A DNA stretch of 64,000 nucleotides from Corynebacterium aquatimens (GTDB lineage Bacteria; Actinomycetota; Actinomycetes; Mycobacteriales; Mycobacteriaceae), in contig NZ_CP046980.1 in NCBI RefSeq assembly GCF_030408395.1, positions 2,356,001-2,420,000 on the forward strand, written 5' to 3'. The first letter of the stretch is position 1. Each line of letters begins with the position of its first letter. This document shows, one piece after another, positions 28,475-38,647 of the stretch. Position numbers and translations under genes: made by a program. The notes beneath the pieces were generated by a model. It made no database searches. It was not told where the DNA came from and saw only the letters and a program-made list of their open reading frames with translations.

Positions 28475-29908
28475 ATGAGCACAAGGGCTGACGGAGACGG
28501 CGGAGGGTCGTCGAAAATTGGCGCTCCAGAACCGTATTTCACGGTGGAGCGCTTTGAGGAAAGTATGGTGGCTGCCGCGCACATCGCGCGCGAAGCTGAG
28601 TACTCACTGTTTTCTTGTTTCTCCGAGCCAGGGTTCGGAGAAATTGATATGGACTTAACTGTTGCGGGGTATCAGCGCGACACCGGCATGAATAAACGCG
28701 CGATCACTAGGGCCGTGCTGGGCTACGCGCGCTTGCAGGATCTGCCCATGCTCAGGGCGCTGCAGGAAGAATCGAAACTTCTTGATGTATCGCGGCTGGC
28801 AGCGATCGACACGGTCATGAGCGATCTTGGGAATGCTGTCGATGGCTGCGTCTACGTGGCAATCGACGAATTTCTGGTAGATCTGTTCACGCCAACGTCA
28901 CCAAACCAAGCATTCCCCGGCACGGGAACTATCTACTACCACCTTCCTCGCATAATCGGGCAGATTGATCCGGGGCTGCGCTATGACCGTGCGCGTCGTA
29001 AACGGCGGGAAAAGCAAGCGGAGGAGAGGGCGACGGTAGCGTTCATCAGCCGCGCGGGCGGAAAGACGATGGAGTACGACGCCGATAACGCAACCATTGC
29101 GGCGGTACGGGAGTTCATTGAAGCCACCGCACGGGAGCAGGAAATTTCTCCCGCGGATGCAATCACGATGCTCCTCACCGGGAAGATCACTCCGTCGCCG
29201 AACATCACACTGTTTGGATACGTGCCCACCGCTCCCAGCGATCAAGGCGGCCAGCCAATCGACGGCGCCGCGGTCTACTTCCCCGCATCTGGGTGGACAA
29301 ATACTCACGGGCTGGCGTCACTAGAGGAAATGGGCGGAACGGATGGTGCACGCTTGATCCATTTGGAAGGGGTCGAGTCAGAAGAAACCACCAGCTACAC
29401 ACCCACCGCTCGGATGAAGGCCTTCTGCGCCGGGCGGGACGGAACGTGTCTCTGGCCTGGGTGTTCGCTCAAAGCGGAGAAATGTCAGCTAGACCACCGC
29501 GTGCCGTTCGATGAGGGCGGACCTACAACCCCAGGAAACCTGTTCAGCTTGTGCCAACACCATCACAACGTGAAGACAGATCGCAGGGCCTACTACCTCG
29601 TTGATCCCAGTAGCGGTGACATTGTTTGGCTGTTCGATGACGGAACGTACGCCCTCAACCAGCCGGACGGGTTCATCGGTGACCATCTAACCCCGCGGGA
29701 CCCACAGTGGAAGCAAACGCTGACCGACATCCAGGTTGCTCGCCGGCATGCGTCCGAGTTCTACGCCAGAGCTCACGCCATCGCCGACAAGATTGAGAAC
29801 GCCTACGACAGGAAGGAGGACCCCGCCGAGCTATTCAAGGAACTGCACGAGCTTGAGCAGCTGTACGGGATCAGCTTCAACACCTCCCTGCTTCGGCCGC
29901 CGTTCTAA
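28475..29908 (+). CDS. DUF222/13E12-family HNH endonuclease
   Basis: The 477-residue protein has an N-terminal DUF222-like helical region and a C-terminal HNH nuclease module (about residues 318-368). The module carries CxWPGC, then the core LDHRVPFDEGGPTTPGNLFSLCQHHHNVKT. Zinc cysteines and the catalytic His (DH) and Asn are all present, so it should be active. A 60-residue helical tail follows. The start ATG has an AAAGGGGG site. A perfect LexA box lies in its promoter; I recall that members of the mycobacterial 13E12 family belong to the SOS regulon. Its biological role is unknown. The end overlaps the convergent antiporter gene by four bases. Confidence 0.9.
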   Translation: MSTRADGDGGGSSKIGAPEPYFTVERFEESMVAAAHIAREAEYSLFSCFSEPGFGEIDMDLTVAGYQRDTGMNKRAITRAVLGYARLQDLPMLRALQEESKLLDVSRLAAIDTVMSDLGNAVDGCVYVAIDEFLVDLFTPTSPNQAFPGTGTIYYHLPRIIGQIDPGLRYDRARRKRREKQAEERATVAFISRAGGKTMEYDADNATIAAVREFIEATAREQEISPADAITMLLTGKITPSPNITLFGYVPTAPSDQGGQPIDGAAVYFPASGWTNTHGLASLEEMGGTDGARLIHLEGVESEETTSYTPTARMKAFCAGRDGTCLWPGCSLKAEKCQLDHRVPFDEGGPTTPGNLFSLCQHHHNVKTDRRAYYLVDPSSGDIVWLFDDGTYALNQPDGFIGDHLTPRDPQWKQTLTDIQVARRHASEFYARAHAIADKIENAYDRKEDPAELFKELHELEQLYGISFNTSLLRPPF

Positions 29909-31500
29909 TCCGGCTGGCTGAAGTGAGGGGGCATCGATAAGGAGTGACGGTCTTTCGCGATGACCATGCGATCGAGTTCTTCCAGTACAGCGTCGACATC
30001 CGCCGGGTTGTACTGACGCTCCTTGCGTGCGCTTTGAAGTTCGGCGGTTGCGGCCTCAAGAGCAATCCGCTGCATGTCAGCGGCTGCTTTTCGTGCGCGC
30101 AAAAATGATTCCCGGCGTTGCCTTGAGCCCTCCGGGTCCGCTTGCCTGCGCTCTGCCAGGGTGTCGAGCCATTCCTGAACCATGTCGAAAGATTCAGGGG
30201 CAAGCGCGGGTCCGTGCTCTTGGACCGCCCGTCGCGCGGCCTCATAGGCGCGTTCGTTGAGCTCCGCGTTCACCTTGTCACCGTGGGCGTCGGGACCGTG
30301 CTCCAAGTCGAGCTGCCGCACGAGCCAAGGCAGGAGCATTCCGGGAATAACCATTGTGAAGGTAAGGACGGAAAGAGCAATGACCGATAGCTCGTGGTGG
30401 TACTTGGTGGTTCCCGCGGGGATGGACAAAACCAACGCCAATGTCACGAGCCCACGCATTCCTGCCCAGGTCATGAGGAGCACTTCTTGCAGGCGCAACG
30501 GCGCCACGTCGTGGCGATCCTTCGCGCGGTTAACCCTGCACAGCACCCACATCCAAAGGAATCGAACAGCAAAGGCAACAACAGAAAGCACCAGCCCGAT
30601 CCCGACGGCCTCCCACACCATGGTCCCGGCGTGGTCGATTGCGTCACGCACGCTCATGCCGATCAGCCCGAAGGCGACACCGGTGAAAAGCATCTCTACC
30701 GTCTCCCAGAAGGAGTGTCCTGACAACCGGTCCTCGGCGGTGAGCGTCGCGCGCGAACTCATTTCGACCGCCGCAATCACGATCGCGATAACGCCAGAGG
30801 CATGGATCTCCTCAGCCGCGATGAACACGGCGAAAGGGATGACCCAGGTGAACGCGGTGCGAATAACGGAATCAGGGACGGTGTTAACAAACTTCGCCGC
30901 CAAACGCCCGACCACTAGGCCGATGATCACCGCAGCGACGGCTGAATAGAGAAACTTTACAAATCCCTCACTGAAGTCCACTTCGCTGCCGGCCACCAGC
31001 GCGGTTAATGCCACATTGAAGGCAACGATGGACGCCGCGTCGTTGAATAGCCCCTCCGTTTGCAGCGTTCCGGTGATCCTCTTTGGGATTCCCGCGGGCC
31101 CCGCCACGGCATCAACGGCCACTGGATCCGGTGGCGCGATCGCAGATGCAAGCACCATCGCGCCGGCGATTCCGACCCCCGGCATCAGCCACATCGATGT
31201 CGCGGTCAGCGCTGCGATAGTCAGAAACACCAGCACAACCGACATGGTGAGCACCACGTTGAGCTGCGCCCGAATCATCCCCCAACTGGTTCTGCGCGCC
31301 AGCGACCACAACAGCGGTGGAAGGAAGATCGGCAGAATCAGTTCGGCGGGAATGGAGATCGTCTCAATCCCCGGAATAAAAAGCACGGGCGCCACCGCGA
31401 TGGTCAGTAGCGCAGGCCACGGCAGCCCGGTGCGCTCGCCTAGCGCTGCGACGAGGGCGGTGGCGAGGAGGAGAGCGATAACAGCGATGAAGATTGACAC
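29905..31500 (-). CDS. Na+/H+ antiporter, CPA1 (NhaP/SLC9) family
   Basis: The 531-residue protein has about twelve helices, then a 130-residue charged cytoplasmic tail. The family ion-binding helix is seen in LQTEGLFNDAASIVAFN (the ND pair) and the preceding SAIAPPDPVAVDAVAG. It exchanges Na+ (or K+) for protons across the inner membrane. A longer frame exists up to 31683, but GTG 31498-31500 is used because the first helix starts there (VSIFIAVIALLL). A TATTAA -10-like box lies about ten bases upstream. Confidence 0.88.
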   Translation of the reverse strand: MSIFIAVIALLLATALVAALGERTGLPWPALLTIAVAPVLFIPGIETISIPAELILPIFLPPLLWSLARRTSWGMIRAQLNVVLTMSVVLVFLTIAALTATSMWLMPGVGIAGAMVLASAIAPPDPVAVDAVAGPAGIPKRITGTLQTEGLFNDAASIVAFNVALTALVAGSEVDFSEGFVKFLYSAVAAVIIGLVVGRLAAKFVNTVPDSVIRTAFTWVIPFAVFIAAEEIHASGVIAIVIAAVEMSSRATLTAEDRLSGHSFWETVEMLFTGVAFGLIGMSVRDAIDHAGTMVWEAVGIGLVLSVVAFAVRFLWMWVLCRVNRAKDRHDVAPLRLQEVLLMTWAGMRGLVTLALVLSIPAGTTKYHHELSVIALSVLTFTMVIPGMLLPWLVRQLDLEHGPDAHGDKVNAELNERAYEAARRAVQEHGPALAPESFDMVQEWLDTLAERRQADPEGSRQRRESFLRARKAAADMQRIALEAATAELQSARKERQYNPADVDAVLEELDRMVIAKDRHSLSMPPHFSQPD

Positions 31501-31550
31501 GGGGGTCAGTTTAATAGGGCACCCGATCAACCCGTGGCGGGAAGATTGGG

Positions 31551-31598
31551 AAGATAGTAAAGATAGTAAAGATACAAAAGATAGTAAGAGATAGTAAG
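31551..31598. repeat. 9-bp tandem repeats in the leader of the ATPase gene
   Basis: AAGATAGTA occurs at 31551, 31560 and 31578. An AAGATACAA variant lies at 31569, AAGATTGGG just before, and AGATAGTAAG after. The period is nine bases, and the array ends seven bases before the ATPase ATG. It contains several GATAGT -10-like hexamers, so repeat number could alter promoter strength or ribosome access. Confidence 0.85.
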
Positions 31599-31604
31599 GC
31601 GACG

Positions 31605-32780
31605 ATGATAGCCCTTCCACGTAACCCCTACACAGCCACGGTCGGCAAAACCCCGCCCGTGTTTGTCGGACGTGCGGATGCAATCGCAGACTTCAAAGCT
31701 GCACTTTACGACGGCCCCGGCAGCCACGAACGCATTTCGATTGTCACCGGCCCCCGCGGGATCGGCAAGACTGCGTTGCTCAACGAGTTCGAACACATCG
31801 CGCGACTTAATTCATGGCACGTCATCTCGGAGACCGCCACAAGCGGGTTCACCGAGCGGATTCGCGACCGCGCCGTACGGCTTCTCGACGAACAGTCCGA
31901 CGCCCCGAAACGCCGGATCAGCGGAGTCACCGGCCCTCTCAACTTCGGACTGACGACAGAATCGGTACCCGCCTATGCGCCCGCGCCCACGCTGCGCTCA
32001 TCCTTAGAAAACTTTCTAGAATTCCAATCCGCAAAAGATGCTTCACTCGGACAGGACCCCGTCGGGCTTCTCATCACACTCGATGAACTGCATTACGCCC
32101 AGATGGACGAGATCATCGACTTCGGAACCTCTATCCAACACCTTGTCCGCGAAAACCGGGAGATCGCAGTGACCATGGCGGGGATTCCGGGGGCCGTGAA
32201 ACCGTTGCTAGCTGCCGATGAAGGCCGCAATCCCGTGACATTCCTCCGTCGAGCCAACCGCATTGAGATGGACATGGTCCCCTTCGACGATGTCCGCGTC
32301 GCCTTGGAACAACCCGCCGCTGACGTGGGTGTCTCATGGGACCCAGACGCGCTCGGTACAGCAGCTGAGGCAACCGGTGGTTACCCTTTCATGATTCAAC
32401 TGGTCGGCCAGCACGCGTTCCGGAACCAGACTGCTCACGTCATAACCAACGAGTCCGTTGAACTCGGCATCGTGAGTGCGCGCCGGAAACTCGGGCAACT
32501 CGTCCACGAGCCGTCCCTCGGAGACCTCTCCGAAGTGGACCGAACCTTCCTCACCGCGATGTCGAAAGATGATGGGCCATCTAATATGTCCGACATTGCG
32601 CAGCGGATGGGGGTCAACTCCCAGTACGCGGGCAACTACCGCAAACGGCTCATCGACGCCGAAATGATCCGCCCGACGTCGTACGGTCACGTGGATTTCG
32701 AGCTGCCCTACATGCGCGAGTATCTTCGTCTCCACCCAGCTTCCGACGCCATGGACCAGCTGACTATTTGGCCGGAATGA
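31605..32780 (+). CDS. AAA-type ATPase with C-terminal winged-helix domain
   Basis: The 391-residue protein begins RNPYTATVGKTPPVFVGRADAI, the usual entry to AAA_16/ORC-like ATPases. Walker A is VTGPRGIGKTAL (about 48-55) and Walker B LLITLDELHYA (about 156-166). A sensor-like arginine region and a C-terminal winged helix (MSDIAQRMGVNSQYAGNYRKRLIDAEMI, about 328-360) follow. Proteins of this build are often annotated simply as ATP-binding proteins and may sense ligands or nucleic acid. No partner gene is obvious. The next genes on the strand encode zinc-ribbon proteins. It lies in the accessory stretch between glfT2 and glf. Confidence 0.75.
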   Translation: MIALPRNPYTATVGKTPPVFVGRADAIADFKAALYDGPGSHERISIVTGPRGIGKTALLNEFEHIARLNSWHVISETATSGFTERIRDRAVRLLDEQSDAPKRRISGVTGPLNFGLTTESVPAYAPAPTLRSSLENFLEFQSAKDASLGQDPVGLLITLDELHYAQMDEIIDFGTSIQHLVRENREIAVTMAGIPGAVKPLLAADEGRNPVTFLRRANRIEMDMVPFDDVRVALEQPAADVGVSWDPDALGTAAEATGGYPFMIQLVGQHAFRNQTAHVITNESVELGIVSARRKLGQLVHEPSLGDLSEVDRTFLTAMSKDDGPSNMSDIAQRMGVNSQYAGNYRKRLIDAEMIRPTSYGHVDFELPYMREYLRLHPASDAMDQLTIWPE

Positions 32781-32846
32781 ACGAGCCCGCTATTGCGTTA
32801 GATAACGAAAATTTTTCATACGGATAAAATCATCGCGCTCATCTGC

Positions 32847-32869
32847 CTAATGTTGAGTTAAAACGTTAG
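32847..32869. promoter_or_regulatory. Imperfect inverted repeat before the zinc-ribbon genes
   Basis: CTAATGTT pairs with AACGTTAG (seven of eight) across seven bases. It overlaps the likely promoter and ends just before the AGGGAGG ribosome site of the gene at 32883. It is a candidate operator; no regulator is assigned. Confidence 0.45.
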
Positions 32870-32882
32870 GGAGGTTCGATTC

Positions 32883-33551
32883 ATGGACTTGCTTTCATCG
32901 CAAGCTGACAACAGCAGCGCCGCCAAGAAACCGTGCCCCACATGCCAGCGCGAGTTCGATTTAGCTGATGCAGAGACGTTTCCGCTGCATTTAGAAAAAC
33001 GCGGTATTAGCTGGGTCACGTGCCCTTCGAGTTTCGCCGAGCCCGAACAAGAGTTCAAAACTCGAGTCTCCGAGATTAAAGCCCCCGCTCCCGTATTCAA
33101 GCCCGCCGACAAACCGGGTCAAACTAAGGCTGAAGCTCAATCCCCTGCCAAAACACGACCCGTCACTGCGCCAGTTGTCAAAGCTACGGAGCAAAAGCGG
33201 ACGGTGAGTTCGCATGCCGCAGAACTGGGTTCTGCCTCGCAGGTGCGACACACGAGACCGGTCCCACAACCGCAGAAGCTGTCATTGAGGAAAAACGGGA
33301 CAGTAAAGTGCCCTGGCTGTAAAACAGTTCTCTCGCTCAATCCAGAGAAGAACTATCTTCCAGTTCACCACGACCCCAAAAAACGTAAGAAAGAGCGAGA
33401 GGAACGAGCACAACAGCGAAGAGAACAGCGTCGTGAACAACGCCTGTCTGATTCGTATGCGCTATACGCACACGACAGTTTCGGACGCAGTGACGACGGT
33501 TTCGAACCACACGAACGAATGCGGGGTGAAACCAATCTCCGTCGAACTTGA
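32883..33551 (+). CDS. Hypothetical protein with two zinc-ribbon-like modules
   Basis: The 222-residue protein is of unknown function. Module 1 has KPCPTCQREF with a later LHLEKRG and a cysteine in VTCPSS (C-x2-C, H, C). Module 2 has VKCPGCKTVLSL with VHHDPKKR. Between them is a Pro/Ala/Lys-rich linker, and after them a highly basic stretch KKRKKEREERAQQRREQRREQR. The pattern suggests nucleic-acid binding. It is soluble, with no signal peptide. A strong GGGAGG site precedes ATG 32883. Base composition is less GC-rich than the envelope genes. Its last 119 bases overlap the next reading frame. Confidence 0.65.
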   Translation: MDLLSSQADNSSAAKKPCPTCQREFDLADAETFPLHLEKRGISWVTCPSSFAEPEQEFKTRVSEIKAPAPVFKPADKPGQTKAEAQSPAKTRPVTAPVVKATEQKRTVSSHAAELGSASQVRHTRPVPQPQKLSLRKNGTVKCPGCKTVLSLNPEKNYLPVHHDPKKRKKEREERAQQRREQRREQRLSDSYALYAHDSFGRSDDGFEPHERMRGETNLRRT

Positions 33552-33915
33552 GAGCGACGGAAGCACCCGATGCCCGCTCTGCAGTCACAGAGTCTGGGTC
33601 AACCTTCAGCGATGCCGCCTCGAGCCACACACGATTGACGAAACAGGTCGCTATTGCTCAGCAGTCGGTCGCAAGGTCAGAATCGAAAGCGCTCCATCCC
33701 GACGGACCTCATACTTTCCAGAACAGCTTCACGCCCAGATGACAGAACCCGCATCTCTCGTCGAAACCTTGGATTCTTTCGAAAAGGCGCTCGTGAGAAT
33801 GAAAGCGAATGAATCCGAAAAACCTAGAAAGAAGCAGAAGAAAAGGAAAAGGCGGGACGACCTACCCTTCCAAATATATCTGGGTGGATCCCCCGGCTCT
33901 GGTCGGAAGCGGTAG
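33433..33915 (+). CDS. Hypothetical zinc-ribbon protein overlapping the previous gene
   Basis: The frame is +1 relative to the previous gene. The maximal frame starts GTG 33433 (160 residues); ATG 33457 and GTG 33526 are alternatives, the last leaving only 26 bases of overlap. It carries a third module of the same type, STRCPLCSHRVW with EPHTIDETGRYC, and a basic tail KPRKKQKKRKRR. Because the module is a clear relative of those in the upstream protein, the two frames may be a split gene or a translationally coupled pair. Function is unknown. Confidence 0.5.
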   Translation: MNNACLIRMRYTHTTVSDAVTTVSNHTNECGVKPISVELESDGSTRCPLCSHRVWVNLQRCRLEPHTIDETGRYCSAVGRKVRIESAPSRRTSYFPEQLHAQMTEPASLVETLDSFEKALVRMKANESEKPRKKQKKRKRRDDLPFQIYLGGSPGSGRKR

Positions 33916-33941
33916 TTTCGCCCGAGGATGGCGGGAAGAAG

Positions 33942-34514
33942 CTAGACACCGAGGATCAAGCGCAAACCTTCGCGGAGGTCCCCGACAACACGATCTGCCT
34001 CCGCTTCATCGGCCCCTAGGTTGTCGATGGTCAAGCCGTTCACCAACGCCGTGACCAGTCGCGCCTTTCGCTCAGCTTGGTCCACGTCGCCCAGTGCCTC
34101 TACGACCGTTTGCTGGAAGCCGCGGAGCACCTGACTGTAAAGGTCGGCAATCCACTCGCGCGTTGCTGACGCTGAGCCGTAGGTAACCCACATCGCCGCG
34201 TCCTCGAGACGCTCGCCGCCAAGGGGGAGAAGTTCAGATAGCTGCACCACCCGGGCCTCGAATACATCGTTGGGGATCGGCGCCTCTTCAAGACGAGCCG
34301 TCTGCCGCTGAATGGAGCGAATGAACGCATGCGCCAGCAGGATCTCCTTGTTCGGGGCGTGGTACTGCACGGAGCCCGCAGCGAGACCAGATTCTTTGGC
34401 CACTTCGCGCACGCTCACTGCGTCGAGGCCGCGGGAAGCGATGATCCTAATGGTCGCATCGGCAACGGCAGCAGCCGATTCCGAGAACTGATGGTCCAGC
34501 GAAAAATCATTCAT
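33942..34514 (-). CDS. TetR-family transcriptional regulator
   Basis: The 190-residue protein has an N-terminal helix-turn-helix ASRGLDAVSVREVAKESGLAAGSVQYHAPNKEILLAH typical of TetR, then a variable ligand-binding half. ATG 34514 (MNDFSLDHQF) is preferred over an upstream frame reaching 34676, because that would run through the operator region. The gene is divergent from the GAP membrane gene, and tandem palindromes lie between them. It should repress both its own gene and the GAP gene. The ligand is unknown. Confidence 0.88.
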   Translation of the reverse strand: MNDFSLDHQFSESAAAVADATIRIIASRGLDAVSVREVAKESGLAAGSVQYHAPNKEILLAHAFIRSIQRQTARLEEAPIPNDVFEARVVQLSELLPLGGERLEDAAMWVTYGSASATREWIADLYSQVLRGFQQTVVEALGDVDQAERKARLVTALVNGLTIDNLGADEAEADRVVGDLREGLRLILGV

Positions 34515-34539
34515 GGTTGCACACAAGCCTAGTCTGTCG

Positions 34540-34568
34540 TACGTTCGTAAGGGTCCCATACGTTCGTA
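34540..34568. promoter_or_regulatory. Tandem TetR operator
   Basis: Two copies of TACGTTCGTA (34540-34549 and 34559-34568) are spaced 19 bases start to start. Each is a dyad TACG-tt-CGTA. They sit between the divergent TetR and GAP genes and overlap a TACGAT -10-like box at 34567-34572. Confidence 0.75.
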
Positions 34569-34587
34569 CGATAAAAGGTTTCCCGCC

Positions 34588-36506
<1,919 letters not shown>

Positions 36507-36527
36507 CTAAATATCACTTTGATGCCC

Positions 36528-36566
36528 TATAGTTCGCACTGATCTATCTTTGTCACACATGTAACA
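36528..36566 (+). promoter_or_regulatory. Promoter and GTCACA motif of the amidase gene
   Basis: A TATAGT -10 (36528-36533) is followed in the leader by GTCACACATGTAACA (36552-36566), close to the motif upstream of cmytB. An AGGAG ribosome site precedes the ATG. The GTCACA/GTAACA pair resembles reported MtrA half-sites, and MtrA is known for wall-hydrolase control. Confidence 0.5.
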
Positions 36567-36579
36567 GCAGGAGCGTTTC

Positions 36580-38634
36580 ATGCGAATCAACCGCCGACTC
36601 AATCAAAAGCGAAAGACTCCGGTGATTGCCGCTGTCATGTCGCTGGCGCTCGTCGCTGGTGGCGTGGCTGGCGTGACCACCATCGAAAAAACCCAGGACG
36701 TCGCTCCCGAGGTCCCCGAAGTGGTCACCGAGAGCGCTTCGCTTAGCGACGGCGACAGTGTCGTCGTCCCGGACCCCGCCGTGGCTGCACAGGGTGAGGG
36801 CGAAGCTGCCCGCACCGTAAAAGAATTTTACCGCGAGAACGAATTCTCCATGTTCGCGCTGAACTGGGAAGGTAACCGCGACATCGTCTCCTACGTCCGC
36901 GCCGAACGTGAGCCGGGCGTCTGGTCAGAATGGTACGAGCTGCCTGAACTGGAAGGCCCCGACGGCCAGGAGGCTGACGGCACCGACATCATCTGGATCG
37001 AGCCGACGCACAGGATCCAGGTTTCCACCGGAAACGTGGACCTCGTTGAAGCTGACATTCCGCCAGCACCGGAGGACGGTGCAGCGCCTGAGCAGGCACC
37101 AGCTCCAGCCCCGGCTCCCGCCGCTACGAACTACGGCGACATCGCACCGGTCGCGGACGAGGTTCCGTTCGCTCCCGCTCCAGTAGCCCCCGGCGCGCCC
37201 GCACCGGCACCGGCGCCAGCTGAGCCCGTAGCACCGGCACCGATTGACGGCGTGACCGACGGCGAAGCCGTGGTCCAGGAGCCACCAGCCGACGAGCCGG
37301 TGGAGCACACCACTGCATCCGACATCGAAGCAATCTTCGTCGACCCGGGTGAAGGAACTGCCGAAAACCCGATCGCACCGGCCGCAAACGCATATTCCTG
37401 GGCAATGCCCAAGGTGATCACCCGTGCCCAGTGGGGTGCCGGGGCATCATCGACCCCGTACTACTCGGAGCCGGTGAAGGCCGCAACGGTGCACCACACC
37501 GCGGGTTCCAACAACTACACCGAGGCAGAGTCAGCAGGCATTGTTCGAGGTATCTGGACGTACCACGCCATCAACAATCGTTGGGGCGACATTGGGTACA
37601 ACGCCCTCGTCGATAAGTACGGCAATATCTACGAAGGCCACGCGGGCGGTCTCGACCGTGGCCCGCAGGGCGCCCACGCCTATGGCTTTAACAACAACAC
37701 CTTCGGCATCTCAATCTTGGGTAACTACGAGGAGGCCACCCCAACGCAGGCATCGCTGCGCGCCGTCGGTGAGATGATCGGCTGGAAGGCCGCGGTTCAC
37801 AACTTCGACCCGACCAGCACCGTCTACCTCAACGGCCGGACCCTGCCCGCCATCTTCATGCACAAGGACGTGGGCAACACCGCGTGCGCGGGTAGGTACG
37901 TAGAAAAACAGATGCCGTACATCCGCCAAACCGCAAAGGCGAAATACAACCAGCTCAAGGGAAGCACTGGCTGGGTTCCATCGACGACGACCACGCAGGA
38001 GCCGACACCAAGCGGCGAGACCGGAACGAACACTGGAACAACCGGCAAAACCGGAACAACAGACGCCGGCGACAACACCATGATCAACAACCTGGTGGAG
38101 GCTTCCAGCATGATCTCCTTCGAGAAGCTTGCTGCAGGCGATCCGTTGGCCATCGCTACCGCGATCGGCACCGTGATCGGCGCGCTGCTCTTGGCAGCTG
38201 CGGGCGCGGGTTTGCTTCCCCAGCTTGGCAAGGCTGGTAATGCCGAGATCATCCCGGGCGTGAACCTGGCCAAGGCTCTTCCGTTCGTCGGTAAGGCGAT
38301 TGAGATTTCCGGCAACCAGAAGGCGAACGACGCCTGGACCACCTTCGAACCGATCCTGGGCAAGCTCGTTGGCACGGTGGCCGGCGCGGGCGGCACCCCC
38401 TACGCATTCTTCGACAACGGCATCGCAACCGAGGGCATCGGTGGCGACGAGATCCTGATGGGCCCAGAGCTGTCGTCGGCATGGCTGAAGCAGGGCGGCG
38501 ACTTGGGTGCGCTGGGCAGGCCAGTCAAGGATGAGTCGGCGCCCACCAACGGCGACTTCCGCATCTCCTTCGAGCGCGGCTTCATTTACTACGACGCGAA
38601 AACGGGTGTCGTCGACGTGACCATCGATAAATAA
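36580..38634 (+). CDS. Secreted PGRP-type N-acetylmuramoyl-L-alanine amidase
   Basis: The 684-residue protein has a signal peptide (VIAAVMSLALVAGGVAGV), a 200-residue region rich in Pro/Ala/Glu, then a PGRP/amidase_2 domain (about 277-450). Zinc-site residues are in TVHHTAGSNN and HKDVGNTACAGRY, with the GDIGYNALVDKYGNIYEGH core. A Thr/Gly linker, a hydrophobic helix (AIATAIGTVIGALLLAAAGAGLL) and a C-terminal region with LGFP-like LGRPVKDE follow. It should cleave the stem peptide from MurNAc, or bind it, outside the cell. It corresponds in position to Rv3811, next to glf. Confidence 0.88.
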   Translation: MRINRRLNQKRKTPVIAAVMSLALVAGGVAGVTTIEKTQDVAPEVPEVVTESASLSDGDSVVVPDPAVAAQGEGEAARTVKEFYRENEFSMFALNWEGNRDIVSYVRAEREPGVWSEWYELPELEGPDGQEADGTDIIWIEPTHRIQVSTGNVDLVEADIPPAPEDGAAPEQAPAPAPAPAATNYGDIAPVADEVPFAPAPVAPGAPAPAPAPAEPVAPAPIDGVTDGEAVVQEPPADEPVEHTTASDIEAIFVDPGEGTAENPIAPAANAYSWAMPKVITRAQWGAGASSTPYYSEPVKAATVHHTAGSNNYTEAESAGIVRGIWTYHAINNRWGDIGYNALVDKYGNIYEGHAGGLDRGPQGAHAYGFNNNTFGISILGNYEEATPTQASLRAVGEMIGWKAAVHNFDPTSTVYLNGRTLPAIFMHKDVGNTACAGRYVEKQMPYIRQTAKAKYNQLKGSTGWVPSTTTTQEPTPSGETGTNTGTTGKTGTTDAGDNTMINNLVEASSMISFEKLAAGDPLAIATAIGTVIGALLLAAAGAGLLPQLGKAGNAEIIPGVNLAKALPFVGKAIEISGNQKANDAWTTFEPILGKLVGTVAGAGGTPYAFFDNGIATEGIGGDEILMGPELSSAWLKQGGDLGALGRPVKDESAPTNGDFRISFERGFIYYDAKTGVVDVTIDK

Positions 38635-38647
38635 GCGCTAGCACCAG

